Position numbers and translations under genes: made by a program
The notes under the pieces: model-generated
Seen by the model: only the letters and a program-made list of their open reading frames with translations
The model's database searches: none
What the model was told of the DNA's origin: nothing
Origin: Epiperipatus broadwayi
Lineage: Eukaryota; Onychophora; Udeonychophora; Euonychophora; Peripatidae
Direction of reading: 5' to 3'
Length of the DNA stretch: 64,000 nucleotides
Assembly: GCA_028023455.1 (NCBI GenBank)
Contig: JAQFVV010000013.1
Location: 4,774,001-4,838,000 of the forward strand
Shown: piece by piece, positions 1-11,839 of the stretch
Numbering within the stretch: the first letter of the stretch is position 1
How the letters are laid out: the number at the start of each line of letters is the position of its first letter

Positions 1-248
1 GATGAAAATCTAATGTGCTCATTGGTATATGTGCATATTTTCTAAAATTGAAAATGTAGATTTCAGTTTTTACTTTTGAATGATCTTATTAAGCCAATAA
101 ACATCACATGATCACCATTTCTTATGCTTGCTTATAACTGTCATTAAAACAGGCAAAACTCACTATACATATTGCCACACACAGCAAGTTAGAGTAATTA
201 ATGGATGCCAAAAGGCTTGTGCAAAAAATCCACATCTAGTGTTTACTT

Positions 249-307
249 ATCTAATATCCCCAGGCTAGTTTCTGGCTTGTGGCCTTTGTCAGTAAGGAGC
301 CTTGGAT
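249..307 (-). ncRNA. Hammerhead-like ribozyme, degenerate copy A
   Basis: Read on the minus strand: ATCCAA, GGC, TCCTTA, CTGACAA, the stem II region, GAAAC, TAGCC, TGGGGA, TA, TTAGAT. The core G8 is changed (CTGACAA instead of CTGANGA) and the cleavage-site triplet is GCC rather than GTC, so this copy should be inactive. Stem I is still mostly paired. Confidence 0.55.
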
Positions 308-933
308 CTGAGAGCACTGCACTTAGATCTTAGGATCTAATGCAACCCTTTAATAGCCACTTTTTATCTCCACTTAATTACAAAACTATGAGTTTTAAAT
401 TGAAAACACCTTAATATTTTTCAATCCAAGCTCATTATCTTATATAGTCATATAGGTCTGAACTCAGTTCAGTACCCGTACATTTTGGTGTCTTTGATTC
501 TTCAATAACCATAGCCACCACTATCCTATTAGGCAAGATTGGTTTTAAGCCAATAAACATCACATGATCACCATTTCTTATTCTAGTTTACAACTGTTAT
601 TAAAACAGGCAAAACTCACTGTACGTATTGCCACATAATATAACAGTTATAAGCAAGCATAAGAAATGATGATCATGTGATGTTTATTGGCTTAAAACCA
701 ATTCTGCCTAATAGGATAGTGGTGTCTATGGTTATTGAAGAACCAAAGACACCAAAATGTATGGGTACTGAACTGAGTTTAGACCTATATGACTATATAA
801 GTTAATGAGCTTGGATTGAAAATATTAAGGTGTTTTCAATTTAAGACTTATAATTTTGTAGTTAAGTGGAGATAAAAAAGGTGGCTGCTAGAGGGTTGCA
901 TTGGATCCTAAGATCTAGGTGCAGTGCTTTCAG

Positions 934-992
934 ATTCAAGGCTCCTCACTGACGAAGGCCACAAGCAAGAAACTAGTCTGGGGATATTGAAT
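934..992 (+). ncRNA. Hammerhead-like ribozyme, copy B
   Basis: The core reads CTGACGA (949-955, allowed because position 7 is variable), then GAAAC (969-973), TA and GTC (976-978), with predicted cleavage after C978. The inner part of stem I is TCCTCA (943-948) with TGGGGA (979-984). The outer part is ATTCAA (934-939) with TTGAAT (987-992). Most copies have ATCCAA with TTGGAT here, so both sides of one pair changed together. Stem II is weakened (GGC facing GCA). Confidence 0.65.
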
Positions 993-1094
993 GAGTATGG
1001 GGATTTTATGAACAAGCCTTCTGGCATCCATTGATTACTCTAGCTTGCTGTGTGTGGGATATGTATAGTGAGTTTTGCCTGTTGTAATGATTTT

Positions 1095-4000
1095 ATTCTG
1101 AATAAGAATAGTGTTTTCTGTTGTTTAATAATAAACAAAAATGTATGTGTTCAGATTTAGTTATGTTGAATAGTCTGCATTTAGATTTTTTTTAATTATA
1201 AATATTTATGTCAATTAATAAATTCAAATATTATTTAAGCATGAAGAGAAACCTAATGATGTAAACATTTAAATTGATATCAAATAAATAGTTTATTTGC
1301 AGTAACAATGCAAAGTCATTTTCTCTTGTCAAAAAAAAAATGATGATAACCAATATTCTTTAAGAATTGCATAGATTTCTGGTGATAAAAATGTTCACTT
1401 CGATCATTTAAAAGCCAAAATATATTGGAAACTTTCTGTCATGAGTCACCTATATAATTACTAAAAAAAAAAAACAAATATAAAGAGTTATTATGTGTTT
1501 TAAAAATTTTTTTAAAGGTGTAATATAAAAATAAATAAATCATAATATGTTAACAAACTTAAAAAAAAAAAAGAAACTAGTAAGAAATGAAAAATTTGTT
1601 TCTTTGTTTGCTTTTAAAATTTGATTTGAAAATTGTTTGGCAAATTAATAAATGTTAAGAAAAAAAATAGTAATATGAATGCAGGTTAATTTTCAGACAA
1701 TGGGAGAATGTTCTATTGTTGCTATGGGAATTTTAACTGTTGTTAGACAACAAGAAAGGAAAGTGTTCCTATCAGCCATAGCTATTTGTTTTACCAGTTT
1801 TGTATTGCTTGCAAATTAACAGCAGTAAAATGATTTGTATTCATTTCTGTCCAAATTTATTTACCATTGTATTGGTCCACTGGAATAGGGGGAGCACATC
1901 TCACTATGGTTGGGCCTAGGGTCTCATGGTAAAATGCATGCCTGATTCGATGAAGTACCTAACCAATGATCATATCTACCACCAATGGGCTGGCTCTAAG
2001 TTTACATAGTAAATTCAGATACAATTTAGGCTAGTTCATCCATACCTCATCTCTCTTTTGGATTCCATTACACTACAGTATTCAACCTTAGGGAAAAATT
2101 TGCCTTCGGCTCTCTTCAGGGGTGAATTTACTCTAGATAGCAACTATCTCACCTCTATATAGGTTCCAATTGAGTGGATTCATCTAACCATATTACTACA
2201 TTATCATGTAAAAATAGTGTGTGTGTGTATGCATGTATATCCAGTTATGAATTGATGAACAAATGGATAAATAATTTTGACAAACCAGAGACCATTTTAA
2301 TGAAAATCAATTTAACAACATTTATTGACTAACAAAATAAAAATTCAAAATTCATTTAAGATGATAAAAAAATATGTATAAATTTTTGTATGTGTCAAGT
2401 ATGTATCTCTACCATATTAATGATTAAATGTGTTTACTATTCCAACCCTTACCCATGGTAGATATACATGACAAGGCACTAATTATTTACAAAGCAGATA
2501 AAATTAACAAAAAGAAAAAAAGTCTTTAATTCATTATTACAGTGATCGCGAAGCTAACTATTTTACAATATTATATCAATGTATGTACAATTGCTTCATT
2601 GTCCAATTCCAGCTGCAGAAGTTCCATCTTTGGGGACCCCCTAACTATGTACGTTTCCTATGGTTGATAGAAAAGAATGTCCATGCTAGAAGATTAGTCA
2701 TTCACACCAAATAAACAAATATAAACAATCATTAATTAACAACAACAACAAAAAAATAAACAACATAAACTCTGTTCTGTAGCAAGTGTATGTTCTTAAT
2801 ATGGAATAATATCAAATAAAATCTTACCTTATTTTATATCACAGTGGTGATGATGACCAATATGAAGTCACTATGGAGGGAGAGCTGACCTAAACTTTAT
2901 TTAACAAAAACAAAGATTTTATCTAACTTAATAACCTTCCCCCTGTACTTTCTTGATTTCAATTACAGTGGACTCTTCCAAATTTTAGTAATTAGATTTC
3001 CAAGTATGGAAGTGAAATAAAAATAGAATTCTAGAAATGTACATATATATATAAAATACATAATAAATTAAAACTTTCTTCCAATCATCTTGATTAATGT
3101 CCATGAATTTGGCAAATAGTATCTTTCATAGATACAGTCTATCACTTTTCGGGTCATCCTTCTTCGGCAAGTCATGCATAACTCATGGGAACTCCTCAGC
3201 GGCATGCTTGAAATGATATTACTTCCATCTTCTGTAGTTGCTTTCCTTCTGGATCCATCTACACATTTAAGACAGGATATTTGAGGTTTTATTACACATT
3301 ATACAAGTGAATATTAAATCATTGCACTTCCTATGGTCAGTGATAATAGCACTCCAGCCCAATGGCAATGTTATATTAGCCAGAATACATTGCTCTGCAG
3401 TTCATAAAAGATTTAAATTTCATTAATTTGCTATTTAGTATTTAATGGCTATTATAAGAAAAGAATTATTTCATCATTTATATATATATATATATATGCT
3501 GGTGGTGTTCTATTCTTTATTTTATAGTGCAGTTTTTTATTTTAAATGTCAATTTAAAGTCAGTTTAGTTATTTTTATCCAACCACACGAATCAATCAAA
3601 ACTTTTTTTCTGTTCAAATATCGGCTATATTTTTTTATAATTTTACACTATGAAGATTAAACGAATAATTTGGAATATTTGAATAAGCCGTCCATATTCT
3701 CATAGATTCGAACATTCGATTTTTAGATGTTGGTGTTATACAGCTATTATATCCTTTTTGAAAATGATAAAAGGCAACGGAAATGAACTAGGTTTGCTTT
3801 TATACTTGGCTTAGTTTCTGTTGCTTAGTATTCTATTTCCTTTTCCATTGCTGTATGTGTCTATTATTGCGTGTATTACATTGATTGTAAGTAAAAATAA
3901 AATTACGTATGAGAATTCTGTTTTCACCTTTTGCATTTGTTTCTAGTGACTGGCTTGACATTAGGTTATCGCTATGCTTACCGAGTCTAAGTCTTATATC

Positions 4001-6825
4001 ATGACGTAAAAAAATACATGAACATTTAATTCATTATTGATATACATATATATTTGTATGATTTCTTTAACTAGGGTTTTTATCCTTTTATTAGATAAGG
4101 GAAATTAGTCTATTGTGACATTTATTTAATATAGTATTTAATAAAATAAACATTATATTCTCTCTATAAAATGATAATCCATGCTTAATTACTTATTAGC
4201 TAATCTTATGTTTTAAATGAGTTTGATTTGGTGGTGTGAGTAAATAAAAGCTGGACTCAATTGGATTGTAAGCTACTCTTACATCATGATGGAGTAAAAA
4301 TCCTGTAGGAGTGTTTATTTTATCTTTCTAATCTTTGGGAAATGTGATGCCCACATACTGAAATAAATGTCTAATTATACTTATCCATTGTCAGATTTGT
4401 CAGTTCTTGCTGTAACAAAACATGATATTTGTTTAATAAAATAAAGAAATCCAGAAGGAATAATGATTACAAAAGGAATGTATCAAGAAAGAAGACCTGT
4501 CCATATATTGAACATGTAGTAAGTATAATTAAAAGAAATTGTGATAGAAAAATCTGTTAGCTTCTGTTATGCTATGGAAATATATGAATAATGCCCGGAG
4601 ACTTTAATGATAAATTAACAAATATATTAAATGCAGAAGCAAAGAAATTAAAAATACATCACATATATTGAGCTCAATAAACAAATTATTTTAAATGACT
4701 TTATGATAAATAAATACTTGCAAAAGAGTCATTAACCTCTTGCATGAAAAATTAATGTGTTGATAACTTTATTATTATAAAGGTAAAGTCATGTGATATA
4801 AAAGAATTTAAAACACTCTTTGTAAATGTCATAAAAATTTGAGTTTGGAAAACAGTCAAAGTTTTGGTGAAAATTCATAATATATGCTTGATTGATTTTT
4901 CAGATCAATTCTAAATATTTTTCTCATATATATATATTGTTTTATTGATTATTTAAATATAAAAGATGTTCAATTATTTATATTTTATTGTTACTGTTGT
5001 AAATAATCTGACAGACAAATATTTTATTTAAATATTGAGAGTAAAATATATTTTGATTTAGGATTTCTAATAACATTAGTTTAAACCCTTACCTATAGAA
5101 TAATATATATGCAAAGTGAATGATGATCGGAAAATATGGCTAGGTTTGCATGAAGAATTGTTCTTGATGTAAACTTTAATCTGGTCATTATCCAGTGCTA
5201 TAATCAGATAGAATAAAATTTGAGGTTGTAACTATTCTTACTTGTACACAGTTGCCCTCTGATCATTGATAAATAGATAATCATTCTCTAGAAAAATTCC
5301 TAATAATAATCAAGTGATTGAGCAGTTTCTTTGTGTTTCCATTGCAATATATATAGTATAAATATTTTAAATGTAAATTTTTATTATGCACTTATTTATG
5401 ACAATCGTATTTCTGAAATATATCAAGAATCATTTTACCATTCTTTTTTAGATTAGAAACTACAGTTCATTTAACTTTAGATTTGAATTTAATAAATTTT
5501 AATTATACATATTAAAGTAGTTACAGTGCTAGATAGATGTATGAGTGAAGATTAGAATTATATATACATAAAATAATCATATGCATAATAAAGGACATGA
5601 TAATAATGACTAAAGTAAGTCATAGAGTATGGAAAAAATATTAATGATGATAAATAGTAAGAGTTAGAACACTAGAATATTATAATAATTTTATTTTTAA
5701 TTAAATTTTATTTAATATTTTACTACAGTATTTTATATATTAAATTAATAAATCAATATATTTGATTTAAAATACACATTCTTGCATATAAGGGAAGAAT
5801 GCAGTTGTGAAATTTTATGTATAAGTTCCTGTATGCACGCATGTGGTTTTGTAATTTATGTATTTTTAATATTAGCTTATAAATAATTTATTTAAGTTAA
5901 AAAATTTAAGATGTTTGTTTAATATTGAAAGCTAGTTAAGAGATAACAAATTGCAACAATGTAAAATGGGAAATTCCTGTCATATGATCAAAATTTTTTT
6001 AACTTTTGTAAAAAAAAACACAAAACAAAGCAGAGAAGGAATAATGTTAACAGAGTTTTAGTTTACATAAAAATAATTGATATTATTGTAATTGTTTACT
6101 TATTTTATTTTTTGGTAATGTTAAATACACATTTTTAATGAATATTGAGTAGAAACAAAAAAGAATCATCTTTCTAAAAATATCTGAATTAACTTGGGAG
6201 GATGTACATCCTATATCAGAATGCCCAAAACAGGTTGATTATAATAAATTAAAAAAATAAAATTTCTACTAAAATAAGTTATTTAATACCTATGTGAAAA
6301 GTAAAAAAATCATCATATATCATTTGTTATGTATCCTACTCAATCAAATTCAAAAAAATTTAAAGTATTATATTATAAAATCACCTTGAAAAATACTTGT
6401 TATGCACTCAGTACTCTTTATTCAAGAAGATTTCATAACATGCCATCAAAATGAAAATATTAGCTTTCTTGTAATCATTTATGAAATTTTAATAAAATTG
6501 TTAAATTAAATTTTAACACTCAGCTCAGAACAAGATTAAAGTTATAAATCCATAAACATCTACATATTCATTCCACAAAAGTGTTAAACTGCTTTACTAT
6601 CAATATTACAGCTGAAGAAAAAAAAAACATACAAAATATTTAATAGCAAATATATTATTTCAGTCAAAATTTAAAAGGGAAGGGAAAATTACTTTCGATA
6701 GAAATATGTGTGCAACACATCTCCAAGATTAGAAAGACATTATTGTGAAAGAAAAATCTCATGAAAAAATGAAATTTATCATATAAAAATGGAAACATCA
6801 TCGATCAAAATTGTATAAATATCGA
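1095..6825. other. AT-rich intergenic DNA, no gene recognised
   Basis: I see no exon, RNA gene or convincing transposon protein here. The stretch holds poly-A/poly-T runs, a GT microsatellite near 2217-2228 and an AT microsatellite near 3479-3496. At about 1870-2170 there is a patch of more balanced composition, probably an old mobile-element remnant, that I could not assign. Confidence 0.6.
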
Positions 6826-6837
6826 GGGGGGGGGGGG
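6826..6837 (+). repeat. Poly-G run of 12
   Basis: Twelve consecutive G in very AT-rich surroundings. It could be a simple repeat or an assembly/sequencing artefact; similar runs occur at 25529-25538 (C) and 53906-53915 (G). Confidence 0.9.
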
Positions 6838-7124
6838 ATTATAAGAAAAATAAATATGATTGCAAAGACAAAGTGATTCTTAAGTTTAAAAGATATGGAA
6901 AGTAATATATTTTCTTATTTATTTATATTTGCTTATTCACTGTGTTTATAATTTTATTTATTGAATGTTTAATCATTCATCATCATCAACCATTATCAAG
7001 CCATTGCAGGATAAAGTCTTTAAAACAGGCAAAACTCTCTTTATGTATTGCCGCTCAGTGCAAACCAGAGTAATCAATGGATGCCAGAAGGTTTGTGCAT
7101 AAAATCCTCATCTAGTGCCTACTC

Positions 7125-7183
7125 ATCCAATATCCCCAGACTAGTTTCTGGCTTGTGGTCATCATCAGTGAGGAGCCTTGGAT
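7125..7183 (-). ncRNA. Hammerhead-like ribozyme, copy C
   Basis: On the minus strand: ATCCAA, GGC, TCCTCA, CTGATGA, stem II region TGACCACAAGCCA, GAAAC, TA, GTC, TGGGGA, TA, TTGGAT. The core and both parts of stem I are intact. Stem II is weak, with an A facing C. This is the only copy here where the two bases next to the core (T and A) can pair. Confidence 0.65.
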
Positions 7184-7342
7184 CTGAAAGCACTGCAGCT
7201 AGATCTTAGGATCTAATGCAATCTTCCAGCAGCCACCTTTTTTCTCTACTTAACTACAAAACTATGAGACTTAAATTGAAAACACTATAATATTTCCAAT
7301 CCAAGCTCATCAGCTTATATAGTCATAGAGTTCTGAACTCAG

Positions 7343-7401
7343 ATCCAAGGCTCCTCACTGACTAAGGCCACAAGCCAGCAACTCGTCTGGGGATATTGGA
7401 T
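7343..7401 (+). ncRNA. Hammerhead-like ribozyme, degenerate copy D
   Basis: Stem I is intact (ATCCAA with TTGGAT, TCCTCA with TGGGGA), but the core is broken at two places: CTGACTA instead of CTGANGA, and GCAAC instead of GAAAC. Expected to be inactive. Confidence 0.55.
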
Positions 7402-7539
7402 GAGTAGGCACTAGATGGGCAGCCTTCTGGCACCCATTGATTATTCTGGCTTGCACGGAGTGGCAATATGTATAAAGAGTTTTTCCTGCTTTAATAACAG
7501 TTAAGAGCAAGCAAAAGAAATAGTGATCATGTGATGAAA

Positions 7540-9000
7540 ATCTTTCCAAGTTCAGTCATCTTTTCCGATCTCTAGCTTCTCTTCTCCACATCACACCTGA
7601 AAACAGTCTTATCCATCCATATCACATGTGGTCTTACAATCTTTTGGAATCCAGTTTAAGATTTCAATTGTCCATCTATTATCTCTTCTGGCATTATGTC
7701 CAGCCCAACTCCATTTCAGTCTTCTTTCAACGATGTCAGCAACATCTTTTTGTTCTCTTATCCATTTATCACATTTTCTACCTCTTCTTGTTACTCCTAA
7801 TATGCATTTCTTCATACTTATATGAGTATCTGAAATCTGTATATTGCTCTTCTATTAAGTGTCCAAGTCTCAGATCCATAAGTAAGAACTGATAAAATAC
7901 ATTTATTTAAAACCTTCCTTTTCAAACACATAGGCATATTTCTTTTTAATATTATTTTCACTAAAAGCACTTCAACCAAGTTTAATTCTCTGATTAATTT
8001 CATCCATTATGTTTCCATTTGTAATAACAATCTGATCAAGGTATTTGTAATTGTTTCCTTTAACTCATCATAATCAATCTTTATTTTCATCTTTTGAGAA
8101 AATCCATTGAACATTAGTTTTTTTTTTTTAAATTTACCTTTAGTCCTATTTCCATCTGATAATTCTTGCCACATTTCCTGAAGCTCTGAAGCATTATTTG
8201 CAAAAACAACTACATCATCTGCAAAGTCTACATGACTTAAATAATCTTCATTTATTTTTACTCCTTTAGCTTCCCCTTTTAATTTTCAAAATACTTCTTG
8301 CAGCACTGCTGTAAAAAGTTTTGGAGATATGGAGTCACTATGTCTTAACTGTTCTCAATGTTAACCTTCCTAGTATCATTCTGTGATCTAATTGTTGCTG
8401 TTGCATTTTTAGAAATATTATTCAGAATATGACAATATTCTGGGTCTATACCTTGATGATCCCATGCTGTAATTACTGAAGAAATACTTATAAAATCAAA
8501 TGTCTTTTCATAATTATGAATCCAAAGCATAATGGAAATCATATTCATTAGTCCTTTCTATAACTTCTCTCAATATTTGGATAGTACTAAAACCACTTTT
8601 AAATCCAGCTTTTTCCTTTAGTTGGTTGAAATCTAATGTTCTCTGTAGATAAATTGTAATGATCTTGATAAAATTCTCATTATCACCTTTCCAAAATATT
8701 AATATTAATAGTGCATTCTTTGTCAAGCATTGTTAGCCGAGAGGTCATCGCAGCTACCTTGCAAGCAAGTAGTTGGTTGCAGACTGTTGTGGGTTCGCCT
8801 CCCGGCCGATGCTATGACATATGAAAAAAAAAAAAAAAGTGCATTCTTCCTATCATCTGGTATATCTTTATCAGTTAGATATTTGATGTATAACTTTAAC
8901 AAAAAATTTTCTATTTCTTCATCTGCTTCTTGTAATATATCAATTATAATTCCATCATTACCTGGAGCTTTTCTCTTCTTCATAAATTTCTTCATTTAAA
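7540..9000 (-). pseudogene. RTE-type LINE, reverse transcriptase and C-terminal part, broken
   Basis: A non-LTR retrotransposon remnant read on the minus strand, with stops and frameshifts. From N to C: an RT entry motif KAPGNDG (just below 9000); AGFKSGFSTI and REVIERTNEY (8514-8726); HNYEKTFD and a QGIDPEY segment (8345-8548); the catalytic FADD (codons at 8214-8225) followed by VVVFANNASELQE; LTYGSETWTLNR (7818-8003); and the conserved tail LKWSWAGHNARRDNRWTIE (7609-7815). These motifs are typical of the widespread RTE-type endonuclease/RT proteins. The 5' endonuclease is absent. A SINE interrupts the frame at 8721-8837. Other pieces of the family are at 22309-22873, 23345-23637 and 41408-43960. 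Confidence 0.85.
8710..8848 (+). mobile_element. tRNA-derived SINE with 11-bp target duplication
   Basis: AGTGCATTCTT occurs at 8710-8720 and again at 8838-8848, enclosing an insertion of about 117 nt that ends in a run of A. The insertion has a tRNA-like body (8727-8812): a 5' GCATTG that pairs with the 3' CGATGC, a TTAGCCGAGAGGTC A-box region and a GGGTTCGCCTCCC B box. The body length (86 nt) and the long stretch between the anticodon region and the B box suggest a class II (Leu/Ser-like) tRNA ancestor. It sits inside the LINE RT frame on the opposite strand, so it is younger than that LINE copy. A functional tRNA gene is unlikely given the A tail and target duplication. Confidence 0.85.
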
Positions 9001-11734
9001 ATCCTGGGCAATTCAGAAGATAAAATAGATGTAGGCAATATTTATTCTTTATTTCTATCATTATAAATAAGTAAATTTAATAGTTATGTCTTATTTTTTT
9101 AAAGAAATTAATAACTAGGCTTGGAATATACATTAAGTAGTGTAGTCTTGTGTAACTTTTAGATATTTGTTATTATTCTAGGTTAAAATTAGATATTTGT
9201 TATTCCTGACTAAAAAGTGTGTACCCACATAATTATAAATAAGGTTTTGAGTGTGTGTGTGTGTACAATTTGATCATAAATTAAGTAAATGTATTCTAGA
9301 AAATTTAGACATGCAGGACATTAAAAATATGCAAAGATATAGAATTAACCAAAAGTATGCTAATATGAAAAGTATGCAAATGAGACTAATTATGCAAATT
9401 AAGCAATGCCAAATAAAAACTACAGAACCAACTGCACATGTTGCTTGCAATAAAATGTGGTAATAAGGTATTGTAAAGCTGAATGAAGAAGTGTGGTATT
9501 TTCCAGTGTAGCAATGCAACAGTATGCACTTAAGTGAAGAACTGCAGAGATTAGTGCAGTAAAGTATACAATTTAGTACAGTGATCAGAGAATACAAGCA
9601 GATTCTCAACTTTATCTGTGAAAAGATTAAGAGTTAAACAATCAGCCAGCTTATATAATGTGACTTGAATTCAGACTTTGAAACTCCCAACAACTATCCA
9701 TTTTATCTTATGCAACTGATACATATGACCACATACATGTGAAAAAAAGATAAATGATCTCCAATATACATATTTTGTGCTGAACCAGCACTCATCAGTT
9801 GGTGCAGATCAATATCTCTTTCACATATATATAAACAATCAGTGCTTAATTTATATTAAGTTATACAAAAATCCACATTTTGGAAAACATTTATCTTTTT
9901 CATATGTATGTTATCATGTGTATCAGTTTTATAAAATAGAGTAAAGTTTAAGTTCCTTCTAATTACATTAAGTTTAATATAGATAATATACATGTATGTA
10001 AATATTAATCCATTATATATTGTACTGGGTTCGAACTGTTGATGATCACACTTACTCTACTCGCTAGGTTTAAACCTTATTTCTAATAAATTTATAATCT
10101 TATATTATAAATATTATGTGAACGAACTGGTCCGTCCGAGCAGAGTGGAGAATATTATTGATAGCAGAGCTATCAACAATACCCATGATCAGACCGAGCT
10201 ATGCAATGCATAACACTATCATGTTTCCAGATTGTGGCCCACCTTGACTTCTAGATTCAAACCCCTAATATCCAAACACTTTATTTGTTTCAGAGTAAAC
10301 CCCCAGGTGCCAGCTAATTTCAGAACTAACATATTTGGACAGTAGGCCCATAATCCAGTGCTTGAAAAATCCCTTAACTAGCCCAGCTACTTGTAATCAA
10401 TAACAAATTATTTCAATTAGGGGTAAAAGAATTGACCGACAGATTAAGCTTTAAAAGTCAATTAATTTTAATTAATATTTATTATACTAATTTTAAATAC
10501 CTTTATAAATCTTATTTAACTAATATAACACTGGTATAATGATCATGCACATTCTTAATTCACACACTATAATATCATATAACAAAGCATTAAATAATAT
10601 TTGACATTTAAAAACACACACATCAATAGTTCGCCTATCAATGCTATATAGTTCATATTACTTGACTCTGGGAGGCTTCAACTAATGTGATTGCTACTTT
10701 AGAAATGAGAATAAGAAAAATGTTATTACCTAGGATTTTGGAACATGGACTTAGAACTTTGTTTTCTTCCTTGTTGCTGCTTCAATTAAGAATATTTCCA
10801 GATGGCTGGGATGTTTTCTTAAAGAGTTTTATTATTATTCATTTGCACTATTCTTGGAGACAGTTAAATATTGATGGCAGATTTCAAGTTGTTATGCAAG
10901 CATTCTCTTCCGGGCAAGTTGAATGTTCCCTGGATTCAGGCTAGAGGAAGTTGTATAATTCCAACGACGATTAGCACTGCATTTTTGATTCTGGATACAC
11001 TGATTGATTGACTGATTAAAGAACTCAACTGTTTTCTCGATGTTTTTTCAACTTCAACTATAATCTTAACTGATTGTCCCATGAAAAACTGAACTAGGCC
11101 TGTTGTCATTTTGATATCCTCCAGCTATGTCTGTTGTCGAAATTCTTTCTTTGTTTTTAATTGCATTCTTTTGATAAGCATTTAATTACATGTTTTTGGA
11201 AATCGTTTAATTAGCAGCCATGCAAATGTGTTGTTTTTTCCTTTTTTAATTAGTAGCCATTGCTGTGTTTTTTAATGATAATTTTCTATATCATTCATTC
11301 ATTTTTTTTTAATATTTAATACACATACATTTATTATATTTACAATCGCACATATATATTTTACTATTAAGCTCACATTAATTCATCATTTATGCACATA
11401 TATAATTTATGATCAATTCAGTATTTAGTTTTTAAGATGACTTTTTTTTTCTTTACCTAAATAAAAAGAGATTTATATTTTTTAAACTTTAAGTTATATT
11501 TCAACTAATAATAATAAAAAAAAACTCTTTACTTTTATAAAACTTTTAGTTTGACGTTTTTAAAGCGAACCCCTCCCCCCTTCTAATTAATTAATTGTAA
11601 CTTTTATTTCAAAAAAACCCTTTGACTTTTAATTTTATGTTTCGAAAACAAACTGCATTTTATTTTAATAATAAGTTTTTTTTTAGACACAATTAGATAT
11701 ATGTACGAATGCGATCTTTGTACAATATATATAT
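9001..11734. other. AT-rich spacer, no gene recognised
   Basis: Mostly AT-rich. From about 10014 to 11100 the composition is more balanced and a short palindrome (TTGATAGC-AGA-GCTATCAA) lies near 10160-10180; this may be an old transposon, but no family was recognised. Open frames at 9251-9609 and 10687-10944 look random: they have no recognisable domain. Confidence 0.55.
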
Positions 11735-11839
11735 ATGATGATTTCATATTATTTTCGGGATATTGGTACAATAACAAGTACCGAAATGTCAGTTATTTAG
11801 CTATTTTACCACATGGAATATCCTGAAAATAATCATCAT
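11735..11839. repeat. Small hairpin element
   Basis: The left arm (11735-11764, ATGATGATTTC...GGGATATT) and right arm (11817-11839, AATATCC...ATCATCAT) are imperfect inverted repeats. Between them sits a second hairpin, GGTAC...GTACC. The layout resembles a short MITE or foldback; no target duplication could be assigned. Confidence 0.5.

Larger units (their letters stand above)
91..1094. repeat. Hammerhead-bearing inverted repeat, block 1
   Basis: A minus-strand copy (about 91-638) abuts a plus-strand copy (about 641-1094) of the same family, so the block can fold into a hairpin with arms of about 450 nt. The minus-strand part is longer than one unit: the landmark AAGCCAATAA occurs at 91 and again at 547, which gives a tandem period of 456 nt. 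Each arm carries a hammerhead-like motif (249-307 minus, 934-992 plus). Other landmarks of the unit are AACAGTTATAAGCAAGC at its head, GATCATGTGATG, and GTTTTGCCTGTTTTAATAAC at its tail. No coding potential was recognised. The family could be a retrozyme or the pseudo-LTR of a Penelope-like element; that assignment is inferred from the ribozyme and the tandem/inverted layout, not from a protein. Confidence 0.85.
7018..7537. repeat. Hammerhead-bearing inverted repeat, block 2
   Basis: A minus-strand copy (about 7018-7340) is followed directly by a truncated plus-strand copy (about 7341-7537), so the two diverge from the centre as in block 1. Both contain a hammerhead-like motif. The right end (GATCATGTGATG) abuts the 3' end of an RTE-type LINE on the minus strand, so one of the two inserted at the edge of the other. 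Confidence 0.85.

Noticed and set aside
1676-1689. ATGAATGCAG followed by GTTAAT as the missing first ATG4 exon
   Set aside because: The phase would fit, but it is about 18.7 kb upstream with weak context, and such strings are common by chance.
3445-3660. Open frame of 71 codons on the plus strand
   Set aside because: It runs through an AT microsatellite and is mostly Phe/Ile/Tyr/Leu; composition explains it, and no domain is visible.
7355-7549. Proteins encoded by the inverted-repeat family
   Set aside because: Similar short frames recur in several blocks (also at 26814-27020), but only because the DNA repeat recurs; they contain no domain and overlap the ribozyme.
8727-8812. A functional class II tRNA gene
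   Set aside because: The A tail and 11-bp target duplication show a SINE; the anticodon arm is imperfect.
9251-9609. Overlapping open frames on both strands
   Set aside because: Low-complexity, no recognisable motif, no splice or promoter context.
10687-10944. Open frame of 85 codons on the plus strand
   Set aside because: No similarity I can name; it lies in a patch that looks like old transposon sequence.
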